Below are positions 1-10,769 of a stretch of DNA of 64,000 nucleotides, in pieces. A model generated the notes under the pieces. The model saw only the letters and a list, made by a program, of their open reading frames with translations. It did not search any database and was not told where the DNA came from. The stretch spans positions 12,806,115-12,870,114 of the forward strand of contig CM070550.1 of the NCBI GenBank assembly GCA_036346405.1, read 5' to 3'. The translations under genes were made by a program, and so were the position numbers. Origin of the DNA: Phyllostachys edulis. Its lineage: Eukaryota > Streptophyta > Magnoliopsida > Poales > Poaceae. How positions within the stretch are numbered: position 1 is the first letter of the stretch; every line of letters starts with the position of its first letter.

Positions 1-590
1 AATTGAAAGTACGGTGATACATAACACCATGTATATGTAACATTTAACAACCCATAACTTAAAAATAGAGACCTCTCTACGTAACCAAATATAACACCGA
101 TAATCCTTTTAGCTGAGAGTAAATACATATATGGACTGATAACCTTTTTGTGGATTGATAACCTTTGACACTTCGGCGTATATATCCATCATAAACACCC
201 GCACAATATTTCTATGTCGTGTCCCAGAAGTGATACATACCGCATCATGGAAAAAATGACTAATATGTGGATTGTATGGTACAACATGAGGCACAAGTAT
301 AAACATATGCTAGACAGTACCACTGATGAAAGATGCGTAGACATCCTACTGGAATGATAGGTGGTGCTCTTCATCACTTCGTGCCTACTTCCAAAATTCA
401 TTTTTTTCATGTTGTTGGATGCCTTGCTACGCGAAAAATTGAATGTGAAAAGACGACGAGATTTAAAATTGCAAATTAAAATAGACTTTATAATAAAGCT
501 TGGAATAATACGGCGTACAGGGTTTGGTTACATGCATAAGAAACAACATCATGCACGATGCAACAAACCGAAATACTCCTACGATACATA
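1..590. other. Gene-free AT-rich stretch downstream of zinc-finger remnant 1
   Basis: I see no credible gene here. Bases of about 142-195 recur almost exactly at about 4811-4865, just beyond the 3' end of the second zinc-finger remnant, so this is probably the 3' flank or tail of the same repeated unit. In the second copy the sequence matching roughly 198-735 is missing. Confidence 0.5.
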
Positions 591-651
591 TGCGCCTTTT
601 TGGGATGGAAATAAATTCGACCTTCCGGGAACTAGTACGGAATGGCCTGAC

Positions 652-1471
652 CTACTGCGTGGACTGGGGCCATTTTCCCTTCCTTGCGAGCTCGGCGTTG
701 AACTCCTCGTCGGCCTCTTTGGCATTGGCCGCCATTTCCCTCTTTTTCTCGCGCTCCCTGCACCTGTACGCCTCGAGATGAGCTTTCGTCTCCTGACAGA
801 TATGATCATTTTGCTCGTCATTGCGATGCTCCTCCTCCCGGATCTCGCGGGCCCTTTTGGCATCCCACTCGTCGTAGTCGAGAGTCCACTGGTCATGCGA
901 GTGGATCTCTAGGTCGATCCACTTGCGGTAGCCACATAGCGGATCCGGGGACTACGGCTAGACGAGAGAGGTTGTTAGTGCGTACTTTGAAAGACAAATA
1001 GTAAGGGAACACACTGTAATTGGTCCTTACTGGCTGCTGATAGCTGCTTATGTCCCAACGACTGTTAGGATAGTCACATGAGTAGTTCGCGTAACCCTAG
1101 TAACATATGCCCAGGCTGAGCCGCTGCTTTAATTTGAAGAACTTGCATGGGTCCCTGCACCAACAGAGGGGCGGCGTCTCCCCCTCTGGCGGGTGTTGCG
1201 GCGAACGCTCGGTTGGAACATTCTTCAAGGGGTTGTTGCTACGGTGGGCTTCATTGCAGAGACTTGTCGTCCTGTCAAGCTCCTCTTGCCGGAGCCGGCC
1301 GCAACAGCCCTTGATTGGTCGTCCCGCGCTCCAGCAGCCCTTGCTTGTTCGCGAATCTCGTCCAATTGCTTTTGCATCTTGTCCATTCCGGCGTAGTGAA
1401 GCAAGCTCTAGTGTAGTGTTGTGTTTGGTTGTGTAGTGTTCTCTCCCAGATATCTTCCACCTCCTTTTATA
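652..1471 (-). pseudogene. GRF-like zinc-finger protein remnant, copy 1
   Basis: Read on the minus strand, a first exon can begin at the ATG at 1386, right after an in-frame stop and eight codons, with a charged start (MDKMQKQLDEIREQ). After a frameshift it encodes a cysteine cluster CWCRDPC, then KFFKLK and an N-Y-S-C-D-Y-P segment. A second block gives DPLCGYRKWID followed by a highly charged, probably helical tail rich in E, R and K, ending at a stop at 652-654. The spacing of cysteines and the final C-x-[YF]-R-K-W-I-D resemble GRF-type zinc fingers (C-x-C...C-P-N-Y...C-x-F-x-W-x-D), a DNA- or RNA-binding fold often found in transposon-linked plant proteins. One stop lies inside the finger where a tryptophan is expected, and one frameshift precedes it. 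The closest relative in view is copy 2 at 4811-5645. The family assignment is by motif only. Confidence 0.55.
1465..1471 (-). promoter_or_regulatory. TATA box of zinc-finger remnant 1
   Basis: Minus-strand TATAAAA in the context GGCTTATAAAAGG. The same context occurs at 5639-5645 upstream of copy 2, so the core promoter is conserved between the two copies. A tandem-repeat array starts directly upstream. Confidence 0.6.
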
Positions 1472-1499
1472 AGCCAGAGGATTGGCATGGTGTGGTTAA

Positions 1500-1850
1500 T
1501 TTCATGCAGAGTTCTGTCTTTTCGGTCTGAAAAGCTGAGGAGGTAGAGTGTTGTCATGTCGATCTGAAAAGCTGGTGAGGCAGAGTGTTGTCACGTCTTA
1601 CTTTACAGAGAAAAGTCGTTGGGTTACGTCTTGCTTTGTATAGAGAAGTCATGTCTTACTTTGCAGAGTGTTGTCTTTTCGGTCTGAAAAGCTGGTGAGG
1701 CGAGTGTTGTCACGTCTTTCTTTGCAGAGTCTTGTCTTTTCGGTCTAAAAAGCTAAGGAGGTATAGTGTTGTCATGTCGATATGAAAACATGACGAGGCG
1801 GTCAGGGTTGTCAAATCGATCTGAAAAGCCTAAACCCTAGCATCGTAGCA
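1500..1850. repeat. Imperfect tandem repeats upstream of TATA box
   Basis: Repeated blocks built from GTCTTTTCGGTCTGAAAAGC, AGAGTGTTGTC and CACGTCTTACTTTGCAGAG recur at least five times in direct orientation. The array sits just upstream (on the minus strand) of the TATA box at 1465. The sequence differs from the 31-bp array at 5690-6592 but the position relative to the zinc-finger copy is the same. Confidence 0.65.
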
Positions 1851-2886
1851 CCGTCCATACGAGGGAGCCCATTAATGACTATCTGCGTCAAAGCAAGGAG
1901 ACAGGCTGAGCAAACGTATGGCACGCACCGCTCATCCCAATCTGGAGGAGTGTGGGTCCGAGGACGAAGTAGCTAGACCTTGTTATTGTTTTTTTCTCCA
2001 TTGATGCATAATAGGCTCAACTTGAGATTTAGCACACACTTGCAACTTAAGAATATTGACCACCGTAGTAGATGCACCTAGAGCCTCATTATAAACCCTC
2101 GGCGCCATGTAATTCGCTCCTAAATTACAAAGTCTCATTGCTGCAGTTGAAAACTCATCTTCTAAATTTAACTCCCAAAATTTTCTCTACTTAATATTTC
2201 GTTCTCTTTTTCGAAAACAATCATGTAAAATTTAAAGTTGCATAGTCTACAAATATAAATATAATTTTATTTCAAATATTTCTATTAAAAAAATCAGCTC
2301 CTATCGCCATTTGAATTGACGATAGGAACTTGTTGCCCTTTGAAGTGGCGATTTGATCTATGTCGGCATTCCAAATAGCTACAAATATATTAACACTGTT
2401 TGGCTGACAACAGAAACCTATTTTTAGCATACATAAAAAAAAAACAGCTCCTATCGTCGTTCCAACCGGTGACAGGGGTTTATCGTCGTTTGAAATGACG
2501 ATAGAAGCATATTTTTATAATTTTATTAAATGTACTTTTTATTTCTGTAATTCTATTTTTAATATGTATTTTTTTTAAAAAAATATCGGAGCGAAGCGCC
2601 GCTTTCCTGGTCCCGGAAGGGCCCGCTCATCTCTCATAGGATGGCTCAACTACTTATTGGGCCGTCAGATGGACTAGATCAGGTGCCCGGACGCAGTCCG
2701 GTGAACACCATCCTTTGTAGCATTTGGGTTGGGCCTAGAGAGTATTTGTGTGTAACAGTGTATAAGAAGTACATGAGTCAAGGGGCGTATTCATCATCGG
2801 TGATCTCTACGAGTCCATGAACCACGATGCGTAGCATCAGCGTTATGTCCATGGCAATATAATCTTCGTCTGTATGCTGGTTTGTT
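1851..2886. other. Gene-free stretch with two hairpin-forming repeats
   Basis: No coding potential that I can support. At about 2297-2325 a CCTATCG...CGATAGG inverted repeat forms a near-perfect short hairpin. A diverged second copy lies at about 2447-2510 (CAGCTCCTATCG ... CGATAG). Both follow a poly-A run. A family of origin is not recognisable. Confidence 0.35.
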
Positions 2887-2894
2887 TGTGTATG
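2887..2894. repeat. Target-site duplication TGTGTATG, left
   Basis: TGTGTATG immediately precedes the inverted-repeat element and is repeated exactly at 3967-3974. Confidence 0.8.
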
Positions 2895-3966
2895 GGGATA
2901 ATTGATTATTTGTCACCGTAAAGAAGAGTCTTTTAGGATTTACCATTCTTAACAATGCAATCTATAATTTGCCAATCTAAAGATTTGTTGCTTAATAATT
3001 TGCTATTTTGGCTTTTTAATGATATTTCTTTATGTTTTCTCTCTTTTTTCTCTACGTGAAATGACCTTACTACTTCTCTCCAATGTACACAGGCACATAA
3101 CTCGACGCCTCTGTCTGACTCGACGTATCCTCTTCCTCTGAGATCCCCTTCTACATGCGTTTTTTCCCATCGCCGACGGCCCCTAAGCCTCAAGCGATTA
3201 GGTTCTGAAACATCTCACCCTGTACGTCTTAATTTATTAAGAATTCTTAATTTCCTACGCAATACAGACATAGTTTTATTATTTGCCTGGAAGAAAATTC
3301 ACATGAGCTTACAGCAAGATTGTGTTTATTACCTCTCTTATTTTCCAAAGTACATAATATTAGCGATATGCACTGATACATCAATCGACACGGAAACATT
3401 AACTAAATACTGGCTACATATATATGTAGTAACATAGCATGCCCTGCAGATACTACGTACGTACATTTATTCGGGTTTCCCAAGATTCTAAATATTAGTG
3501 GATGCAGGGAAGGAAGTTCTATCACATGAAAAATTACATCATCATACTCGATTGCTTTTGGGGAAATAAAAACGATTGAGTTTGTACAGTGATTTACTTG
3601 ATTATTCTCAACAGCACGATTCTTTTCATATGCTTCTCTTTTCGGTTTTTCCAATACAATCCAGTTTGATGGTAAAATTTTACAAAGTCACGGAACATAC
3701 ATATACATATATACCTATATATATACCTACACACACACATAATATATACAGAGGCGCCGAGCTGTGTGACTGTGTACATTGGAGAGGGACAGTAAGATCA
3801 TTTCACATAGAGAAAAAAGAGAGAAAATATAAGAAATGTTATTAAAAGGCTAAAATAGTAAATTATTAAGTAAACAACTTTTAGAGTGGCAAATTATAGA
3901 TTGTATTGTTAGGAATAAAAAATTTTAGAAGATTCTTCTTTACAATGGCAAATAATCAATTAACCC
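2895..3966. mobile_element. Non-autonomous DNA transposon with long terminal inverted repeats (Mutator-like)
   Basis: The left 210 bases (2895 to about 3110) match the reverse complement of the right 210 bases (about 3750-3966). Both start GGG(A/T)TAATTGATTATTTG and include the region around GTGAAATGA and CAATGTACACAG. The element is 1072 bp and is bounded by an exact 8-bp duplication TGTGTATG. Long TIRs starting with G and a TSD of 8-9 bp are typical of Mutator-like elements. An 8-bp TSD alone would also allow hAT, but hAT ends are usually much shorter. The 640-bp interior shows no gene; part of it is CATATATAC-rich. Confidence 0.8.
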
Positions 3967-3974
3967 TGTGTATG
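3967..3974. repeat. Target-site duplication TGTGTATG, right
   Basis: Exact copy of 2887-2894, fixing the right end of the inverted-repeat element. Confidence 0.8.
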
Positions 3975-4810
3975 CTAGCAGCTTAGCATAGTATATTTTT
4001 TTAGACGAGCAGTTTAACATACCATGCTCCTTTATTATGCTTTTGCATAAGTAGAAAGAATAGAGGCAACAAAGGCACCCATGGACCCAGTTAACTGGAA
4101 GGAAGCGAAGCCATGTCGATGACTACCTGTGCGACACTCCAACTCTACCCTAAATATGTCGATTTTTTTTAAAAAAAATAATCTATTTTTATTCGGAATT
4201 ACAGAAATAATGCCGGCTAATTTTTTTTACAGAAATAATCTCTAGTCGTCGTACGGTGTGGCGACTCGAGCAAATCGCCAAGCCGACAGGCGACACATAT
4301 CCAAGTCGCTCAATAGAATGGCAACTTTAGCGTCGCTGGACTTAGTCACCAAACTGGTATGCGACATGTGTTGGAATCGCACATGTGTAGAGCGAGTTGG
4401 CTAAGTCGCGCAGTGGTTGGGCTACTTAGATGAAGTCGCCCAACCACTAGGCGATTTTAGCTAATAGGCCTCCTATTATGCAAATCCAATTAGAACAATT
4501 GTGTTAAAATGGATATTATATTTTTTAGGTATTACATTTAGCGAATCGTATTGTATGATGTTATTTTTTGAAAAGTTAAAAGTGTGGTGACAACGTTGGT
4601 TGGTCTGTTTGTTATTTTTGTAGAATATCAATGGTACGAAATTTGTCAGACTCGTAATAACATTTTATGATCGTCGTATATTGTTGTAGTGCACTTAATT
4701 TCTGTAGAATTTTGCGAGGACGATTGAGATAGTAATGAGCTGTAAGTAGAAAGGTAAATGATATTACGATGCACTAGGGAATAACACGGGGTGACAGGTG
4801 GCTGGAGGCA
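3975..4810. other. Gene-free stretch with CGACT-rich segment
   Basis: No gene. About 4240-4450 holds many short variants of GTCGCC/GGCGAC/AAGTCGC (for example AAATCGCC, AAGTCGCTC, GTCGCCCAACCACTAGGCGA), in both orientations, giving several small potential hairpins. The rest is AT-rich. Confidence 0.35.
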
Positions 4811-5645
4811 CCATTTTTTGTGGATTGATAACCTTTGACACTTCAGCGTATATATCCTTCACAAACAATATTTTCTCGCGAGCCTCGCGCTCCCTGCGCC
4901 TGCACGCCTTGAGATGATCTTACGTCTCCCGACATATGCGCTCGTTGTACTCGTCGTTGCGGCGTCGCTCCTCCCGCATCTCGCGGTCTTTGTTGTCACT
5001 CCACTCATCGAAGTCAAGAGACCACTGGTCATATGGGTGAATCTTGTGGTCGATCCACTTGCGGTAGTCACATAGCGGATCCGGGGACTACAGGTAGACA
5101 GGAGAGGCTGTTAGTGCATACTTTGAAAGAGAAATAGTACGAGAACAAACTGTAACTGGTCCTTACCAGCTGCCGATAGCTGCTTGTGTCCCAACGTCGG
5201 TCGGGATAGTCACTGGAGTAGTTCGTGCAACCCCAGTAACGCATACCCAGACTGAGCGGGTGCTTGGACTTGAAGAACTTGCATATGTCTCTGCACTAAC
5301 AGAGGGGCGGTGTCTCCCCCTCGGGCGGTTGTTGCGGCGAATGCTCAGTTGGAACGTTCGGTATGGAGTTGCTGCTACGGGGGCTTCATTACGGAAAGAT
5401 GTCATGTAGGCACGCGTCTCTTGTTTGACCCGGGCCCTAGCAGCCCTTGCTCAGTCGTCCCGCTCCCCAGCAGCCCTGTTAGTTCGCGGATCCGATCCCA
5501 CTGCCTCTGTCTGTCGTCTATCCCGGCGTGGTGAAGGAAGCTCTGGTGTAGTAGCATGTGAGGCGTGGAGAGGAAGCTTTGGTGTTGTAGTGTTGAGTTT
5601 GGTTATGTAGTGTTCTCTCCCAGATCTCTTCCACCCCCTTTTATA
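4811..5645 (-). pseudogene. GRF-like zinc-finger protein remnant, copy 2
   Basis: Aligns with copy 1 from its TATA box through the zinc finger. The block C-R-D-I-C-K-F-F-K-S-K, R-Y-W-G-C-T-N-Y, then DPLCDYRKWID and a charged helical tail is encoded on the minus strand. The first ATG used in copy 1 is ATA here, a stop replaces the W of the first Cys pair (C-stop-C), and two further stops occur in the leader exon. The tail is cut off near 4870 and joined straight to sequence that in copy 1 lies about 500 bp further downstream, so this copy has an internal deletion. The two exon blocks are separated by about 90 bp that could be an intron. Not functional as it stands. Confidence 0.55.
5639..5645 (-). 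promoter_or_regulatory. TATA box of zinc-finger remnant 2
   Basis: Minus-strand TATAAAA in GGCTTATAAAAGGGGG, matching the TATA context of copy 1. About 45 bp upstream the 31-bp tandem array begins. Confidence 0.6.
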
Positions 5646-5689
5646 AGCCACATGGTTGGCATGGAGTAATGTCCTTTGGTCTTGTCACA

Positions 5690-6592
5690 ACAGAATCGCC
5701 CCATGTAGTCTTGTCATCGCAAGCAAAGTCGCCCGCCTAGTCTTATCAACTGCAAGGTGGCTCCTCTGATCTTGTCACTGCGCAAAACTGCCCCGTGTGG
5801 TCTTGTCACTGCGCAACACTGCCTCCTTTGGTCTTGTTACTGCGCAAAGCTGCCCCGTGTGGTCTTGTCACTGCGCAAAGTTGTCTCCATTGGTCTTGTC
5901 ATTGCAAAGTCGCCTGTGTGGTCTGTCACGCCACCGCAAAAAGTCGCCCTATGTGGTCATGTCACGCGCAAAGCCGGCCGTGTGGTCTGCCATTGCGCAA
6001 AGCCGCCTGTGATTCTTCATCACCGCAAAGTCGCCTCGTGGTCCTATCACTGCGCAAAAGCTGCCCCGTGTGGTCATGTTACTACGCAAAGCTGGGCCGT
6101 GTGGTCTTGTCACTACGCAAAGCTGCCCCGTGTGGTCCTGTCACCGCGCAAAGCTAGTTCATGTAGTCCTATCACTACGCAAAGTTGCCCTGTGTGATCC
6201 TGTCACCGCGCAAAGCTGCCTCGTGTGGTCCTGTCACTGCGCAAAGCTGTCTCAATTGGTCTTGTCGCTGCGCAAAGCTGCCCCGTGTGGTCTTGTCACT
6301 TTGCGCAAAGCCGCCTGTCTCGTCTTGCCACTTGCAAAAGTCAGTCTTCTTTGGTTTTGTCATCGCATAAAGTCGCCCGTCTGGTCTTGCCACCGCAAAA
6401 AGCCGTCTCCTTTGGTCTTGTCATCGCATAAAGTCGCCCGTCTGGTCTTGCCACCGCGCAAAGTCAGTCTCCTTTGGTCTTGTCATTTGCGCAAAGTCGC
6501 CTGTGTGGTCTGTCATTGCGCAAAGTCGCCTGTATGATCTTGTCATCACAAGAAAGTCATCTCCTTTGGTCTTGTCACTGCGCAAAGTGTAG
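5690..6592. repeat. 31-bp tandem array (about 29 copies)
   Basis: Successive units of about 31 bp with core TGGTCTTGTCACTGCGCAAA, followed by a variable GCTGCCCCGTG or GTCGCCTGTG linker. Copies to the left are more regular, with units at the right more diverged (CATAAAGTCGCC, CTTTGCGCAAAG). The array is open in several frames simply because of its period and does not represent a protein. It lies between a TATA box (5639-5645, minus) and the 3' end of the PMD fragment. Confidence 0.85.
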
Positions 6593-6595
6593 AGG

Positions 6596-7600
6596 GTACG
6601 AGTCGAGTCGGTCAGTGCTGGCACGCGAGTGGGGGGAGGGTCGACGACATGCACCAGCCTGGAGCGTGTCTGCGAGGCGTACCAGCGAAGGTACTCGTCG
6701 TACGCACTGGGGTCGTACGGGCCGTCGTCCGGCACGCAGTCCTTGTGGGCGTTCACCCACTGCGCCACCCACGGCTCCATCTTGGCGGGGTACTGCGTCC
6801 TGGTGCCACCCTCCTACTATACCTGCGAAATGTACCACTGCAATTAGAAGTCGTCGTAACAGAACTATCAAAAACATATGTGAACATGTGTTGTATGTAA
6901 CTCACACGTGGGTCGAGTCAGGCACCCTCGTCCCGACGGGAACTGAAACAACCTGGCGAGGCCGAACTGGCGCATCACCCTGTGCAGTGCGTAGTCCTCG
7001 ACGAACACATAAAAAACGAGCTTCTTCTGCGTCGCCAAGACATCCGTCGTGCGGCCATGAAAACTGACCCGCGGAGCACGCAGCCTCCGCTCTTGATCGA
7101 GATATAGCTCCCAACCGACGTCGTCAGTGGTGAGACGGTCCAGCTGCTCTACAAAGTGTTCGTACACACGTGTGACCGGCACGTGTGTATACTGTGCCTG
7201 TGAGCCACAACAGTGGTTACAAAGGATTACCTGTAATACGACTAAATTAAGATATAGAGAAGTACGTACCTATCTACGGCACCAAAGGGATCCTACGGTC
7301 CACCGCGTCCCCATGGTACATGTCCGCGTCGTACGGACTGAAGTCTACCAGCATAAGCTGTCCGGGAGAAAAGCGCTCGAACGACCACAGCTGCAGTAGG
7401 AGGGGGCAGCCTATGAGGATAGACGCGGGCTTCGTCCTACAGCACGTATCGCACATGCCGCGGTACGTCGCGGCAAGTACAACTGATCCCCAACTAATCT
7501 CCAGCTCCTCACCGTCGGTGATACCCTCACATACCCCACGAGGCGGCCAAACTTATTCTGACGAAGCCCGATTCGACATGGCTGCATGCAGATACCATAC
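6596..7600 (-). pseudogene. Plant mobile domain (PMD) protein, partial
   Basis: Three minus-strand blocks carry hallmarks of the aminotransferase-like plant mobile domain: about 7510-7255 (SWGSVVLAATYRG, then GCPLLLQLWSFERF), about 7182-6915 (YEHFVEQLDRL, VGWEL, HRVMRQFGLARLFQFP) and about 6780-6600 (EPWVAQWVNAH, SAYDEYLRWYASQTRSRL). Family members read LLLQLW(S)xxRF, DRVLRQFG and YLRWYxxRTRxRL at these places, so order and spacing fit. The blocks are separated by likely introns of roughly 70 to 130 bp. The N-terminal part of the domain is missing or out of frame, and an LTR begins at 7669, so the gene is probably 5'-truncated. The 3' end runs into the 31-bp array. PMD proteins occur both as host genes (MAIN/MAIL) and inside Mutator and other transposons; the surroundings favour a transposon origin. 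Confidence 0.65.
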
Positions 7601-7668
7601 CCGTTGGTAAACAGCACACACCTCGGGGAATACTGGACTCCTTCCTGATTGCCTTATCCACTTAAAGC

Positions 7669-8735
7669 TGTTGAGGAACCATCGTTGGCAAGTCCAGTCC
7701 GAACGATTACCTCATAGACAAGTATAGAATCGTAAGAACAATGTAAGAACACAAGAACATAATAAGAGATTGAACACAGAGATATAGGGGACTTCTTGTT
7801 TCTCTTTATTCCTTCATCAATCGATCAAACGTTACAATGAATAGCACCCCATATTTATAGACTGGAGACTCTGCTAGAGTTTGAAATGAGAAGCCCATAC
7901 ATAGACCGGCTTCTAGACCAGGTCCATAGTTTCCTAACAAAAGCCACACGCAACGCGCAGCACGGGCACGGTCGCACTTCACACTGCTCTAGGTTTGGCC
8001 CAAGCACGTGTGCCCACCGCTGCGTACAGCCGCGGTGCAACCGTGCAGAGAGAGTCTGACGAGCAAAACAGCAGAAAACGCATCCGAATGAGCCACCCAC
8101 GATCTCTGCCGCGCGCGGTTCACTCCCCTCGAAGCGCGAGCTCTGACCGCTGTCACCTCGTGACCCATGCCTGCCGCGGCCAACGCCCTGCACGCATGCA
8201 GGATGGCAGCGCAGCACGAGCGCACCACGCTCGCCCCCACTCACGAGCTGCACAGTGCCGTCCACCCCGATGATCCGTCCGGCGCGACGCGAAGCGACCC
8301 AATAAAGCGCTAGCTGCTCGGGAAGCCGAAAGGTCGCGTCGTGGGCCCCCGACCTACGTACGCTCGGAGCCGTGTTCGTACGGCGCTCATCCAGCCACGC
8401 ATGGCCGGTGTTCACACAAATAGTCAGTGATCGTCCGTGTCGAGCCATTAGTGCAGCCGACATGGTGTACCACACTACCGTTTGAACGGTACGTACGTTG
8501 CTACAAATGAATGACGGTTGCTGAAACACAATCATACTAGTGAGCAATCTCTCGCGAAGTGTCAAGCGAGCAGTGAAGCATCTCACCAGTTGCCAGATTG
8601 CTAACGTCGGAAATAGATGTGCAGCTTGCCGGCCACTAGCCGTATTGACCTGAAAACCTAATGCAAATTGGAGACCCCAATGCATCAAACTTGAACTAGC
8701 TTGTTTGTCTCGAGAGGAAAGAAGGCACTCCACTC
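7669..8735 (-). mobile_element. Minus-oriented LTR, solo or fragment (Copia-like)
   Basis: On the minus strand there is a TATA box (TATAAATAT at 7851-7859), a downstream leader and a U-rich 3' zone, then an end ...TCCTCAACA at 7669, as expected for U3-R-U5 of an LTR. No primer-binding site lies outside the CA end, so it is either a solo LTR or the 3' LTR of an element whose body has gone. The upstream (right) end is not defined; I place it near 8735 only because the composition changes there. Long minus-strand frames here encode nothing I recognise. Confidence 0.45.
7851..7859 (-). promoter_or_regulatory. TATA box in LTR
   Basis: Minus-strand TATAAATAT about 180 bp before the CA end of the LTR. 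Confidence 0.45.
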
Positions 8736-9046
8736 ATGACGGTAAATAGCACTTTAGTTTTCAGAAAATTTCGTTGCAGATCAACTCTTACAGGATATAT
8801 ACACAGATGGGCTCATCTCATCCTACCGGACACTACAACGGTCGAGAACTCATGTTTCACTTCTCAGCGCTTCGACGTCGTACTTATTACTGCTACGTTG
8901 GGCCCACCCGCACTTAAGCCCAATTGCAACCCGGCCACCGTCAGGGCCCAGGATGACGAGCCGCTGTCTTTTCTCCCTTCCACTCCGCGTTCTAAGTTCC
9001 CAGTTTAGACGAGCGGACTGAGGCACACACCGCACATGTTTCACTG
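8736..9046. other. Unassigned stretch
   Basis: No gene or repeat family recognised. Confidence 0.3.
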
Positions 9047-9521
9047 GGTGTTAATTGAATCTGAATTATTCGTTTTATCCGGTATCCAAATTCGGTTAAT
9101 AGCGAATATGTATTAGATTTTTTCACCTGATTAACAATTTCTACTATATTCTTTTTCGTATAAAAAATATGGATACTAATATGATATGGACTTTTGCCAT
9201 CCGAAGTGTTAATGTATCCGCACTATTCGTATCCGAATTCGATAAAACAGTATACATATTTTATTGCAGTTGGATGAGTATTTTAAATTTAATATGAATT
9301 TATGTTTTAGGTGAAATAGATAAACTAGAATGATTAGATGTGTTATGTACGGGAATAAAGTATCATAAATATTTTGCAATTACTACGAGAATATCTGAAT
9401 CTGACCGAATTGAGTAGGTATTCGATTCATATTCGTATTTGATAATATTCGAATTTGTATTCATAAAGAAAATACAAATACGAAAATACCACTTTTTTAT
9501 TCATATTTGAGTTTGACACCC
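9047..9521. mobile_element. Degenerate AT-rich hAT-like MITE
   Basis: Begins TGGGTGTTAATTGAATCTGA and ends with the near-complement TTTGAGTTTGACACCCC. The interior is rich in repeated ATTCGAAT/ATTCGTAT motifs. Flanks TGTTTCAC and CGTTTCCC match at six of eight positions, consistent with an aged 8-bp hAT target duplication. The right flank is itself duplicated (CGTTTCCCTGTGTAAA twice). Confidence 0.45.
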
Positions 9522-9689
9522 CCGTTTCCCTGTGTAAAGCCGCGTTTCCCTGTGTAAAACCGTAACGCGGCTAAGCAAAGCATAACACCTTTCCGTCACG
9601 AGTTGATTTGTTGTGGTCGATATGGACATGTGGATGTGGTTACAACCTACAATGGTCGTAGAGTCCTACTCTACTAGGCAACAATCTAA

Positions 9690-10032
9690 GAGCATCTTTA
9701 GTATATGAAACCGACGTCGATTTAAAGTTATGCTATGTAAGCATTCTAAAAACTGAGCTTGTTTTTCTTTAATATATTGAACTGATTTCTACTAATATCT
9801 GGGACCTACGTTACATTAAAAAACCACAAAATAATAATATCCTTTCTCAAACGGACTCTCTTCTATATAGTTGTTTAATGCTCATATGAGTTGTTTAATA
9901 CTTTGAATCGATTCCTAAGTAGGGTTCGGTTCCATGCATTTTTTTTGGAATCGACTCCTCTAATATATTAAATCGATTCAATACCTTTTCTCTCCTCATT
10001 TAACCAACTAAAACACAATATGAGAGATGGTC
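9690..10032. mobile_element. Tourist-like (PIF/Harbinger) MITE
   Basis: 343-bp element flanked by TAA trinucleotides (9687-9689 and 10033-10035). Ends are GAGCATCTTTAGTATATG and, on the complement, GACCATCTCTCATATTG, an imperfect terminal inverted repeat. Size, 3-bp TAA duplication and GAGCATC-type ends fit Tourist elements, which often sit close to grass genes. It ends 737 bp upstream of the protease start codon. Confidence 0.6.
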
Positions 10033-10035
10033 TAA

Positions 10036-10600
10036 CACGCGTTTGACAAAAGGAAACGTTGTGTTCTAACTCACATACAACCATGAAAATAAATCCTATC
10101 TCCACACATTTCGCCTCCCCCTGCAAATCAAGGGCCCGGGGGAGGGGCCTCAGCTACAACCATGGGTGTCTGGGCATTGCCATCATCCAGGTTGGCCATG
10201 CATGCATGCACAAGCAGAGCAGACACCACCACCTCCTACAATCATTGAGCAGACACTGACTGAACAAAAGGGTACCATCAACATCATTACTAAACATAAT
10301 CTTGTTACACAAATATCATATCCTTATAAAAGCTTCAAAAAAATTATTAATACGTAAAAAACATTACAAACTGTCTCCATTGATATAGGGAGCAATAGTA
10401 GGAGAAGATCATCACAGCCATGGGCTATTAGAGATCTTTAATCACATCAAATTTAAGCTGGCCCATGGGAGAATTAAGGCACTAAACAAATCACAGGGTG
10501 CGACTGTTTCTTGACCACCACTGGCCAGTTAACACTTTCACAGTCTGCAAAGCAGGCATCTTTTGCCCTGGAACGGTCATGTGTGGCGATGCTAAACCAA
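10036..10600. other. Intergenic region upstream of the protease gene
   Basis: No additional gene. Presumably holds distal promoter sequence for the protease gene at 10770. Confidence 0.4.
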
Positions 10601-10601
10601 A

Positions 10602-10610
10602 GATAAAAAG
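10602..10610 (+). promoter_or_regulatory. Possible TATA box of the protease gene
   Basis: GATAAAAAG about 160 bp before the start codon, followed by a CT-rich stretch at about 10640-10665 that is typical of plant 5' leaders. There is no experimental start site, so this is tentative. Confidence 0.3.
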
Positions 10611-10769
10611 AGGCCTAGCCATGTGCAGCCACTCTATCCTGTCTCTCTATCCTTCCCCTTCTGAAGCATCGGTCCATCTGTTTCCTTGTCCTGTTGCAAT
10701 CATTCACTCTTCTCTTGACTCACTGGCTCACTGCCATTGCCAAGGAACGTTTCCATCCAGCTTCTCACG

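Noticed and set aside
5690..6592. CRISPR-like array
   Set aside because: Units are directly tandem at 31 bp without unique spacers, in a plant genome.
7855..8733. 292-codon minus-strand open frame
   Set aside because: Overlaps the LTR U3, with no recognisable domain and no compositional sign of coding.
7664..9585. AAAGC duplication defining LTR 7669
   Set aside because: AAAGC on the left has no counterpart directly after a CA on the right; the right edge stays undefined.
10737..10769. Upstream extension of the protease frame from a TTG
   Set aside because: Plant nuclear genes start at ATG; the first in-frame ATG is at 10770 and gives a proper signal peptide.
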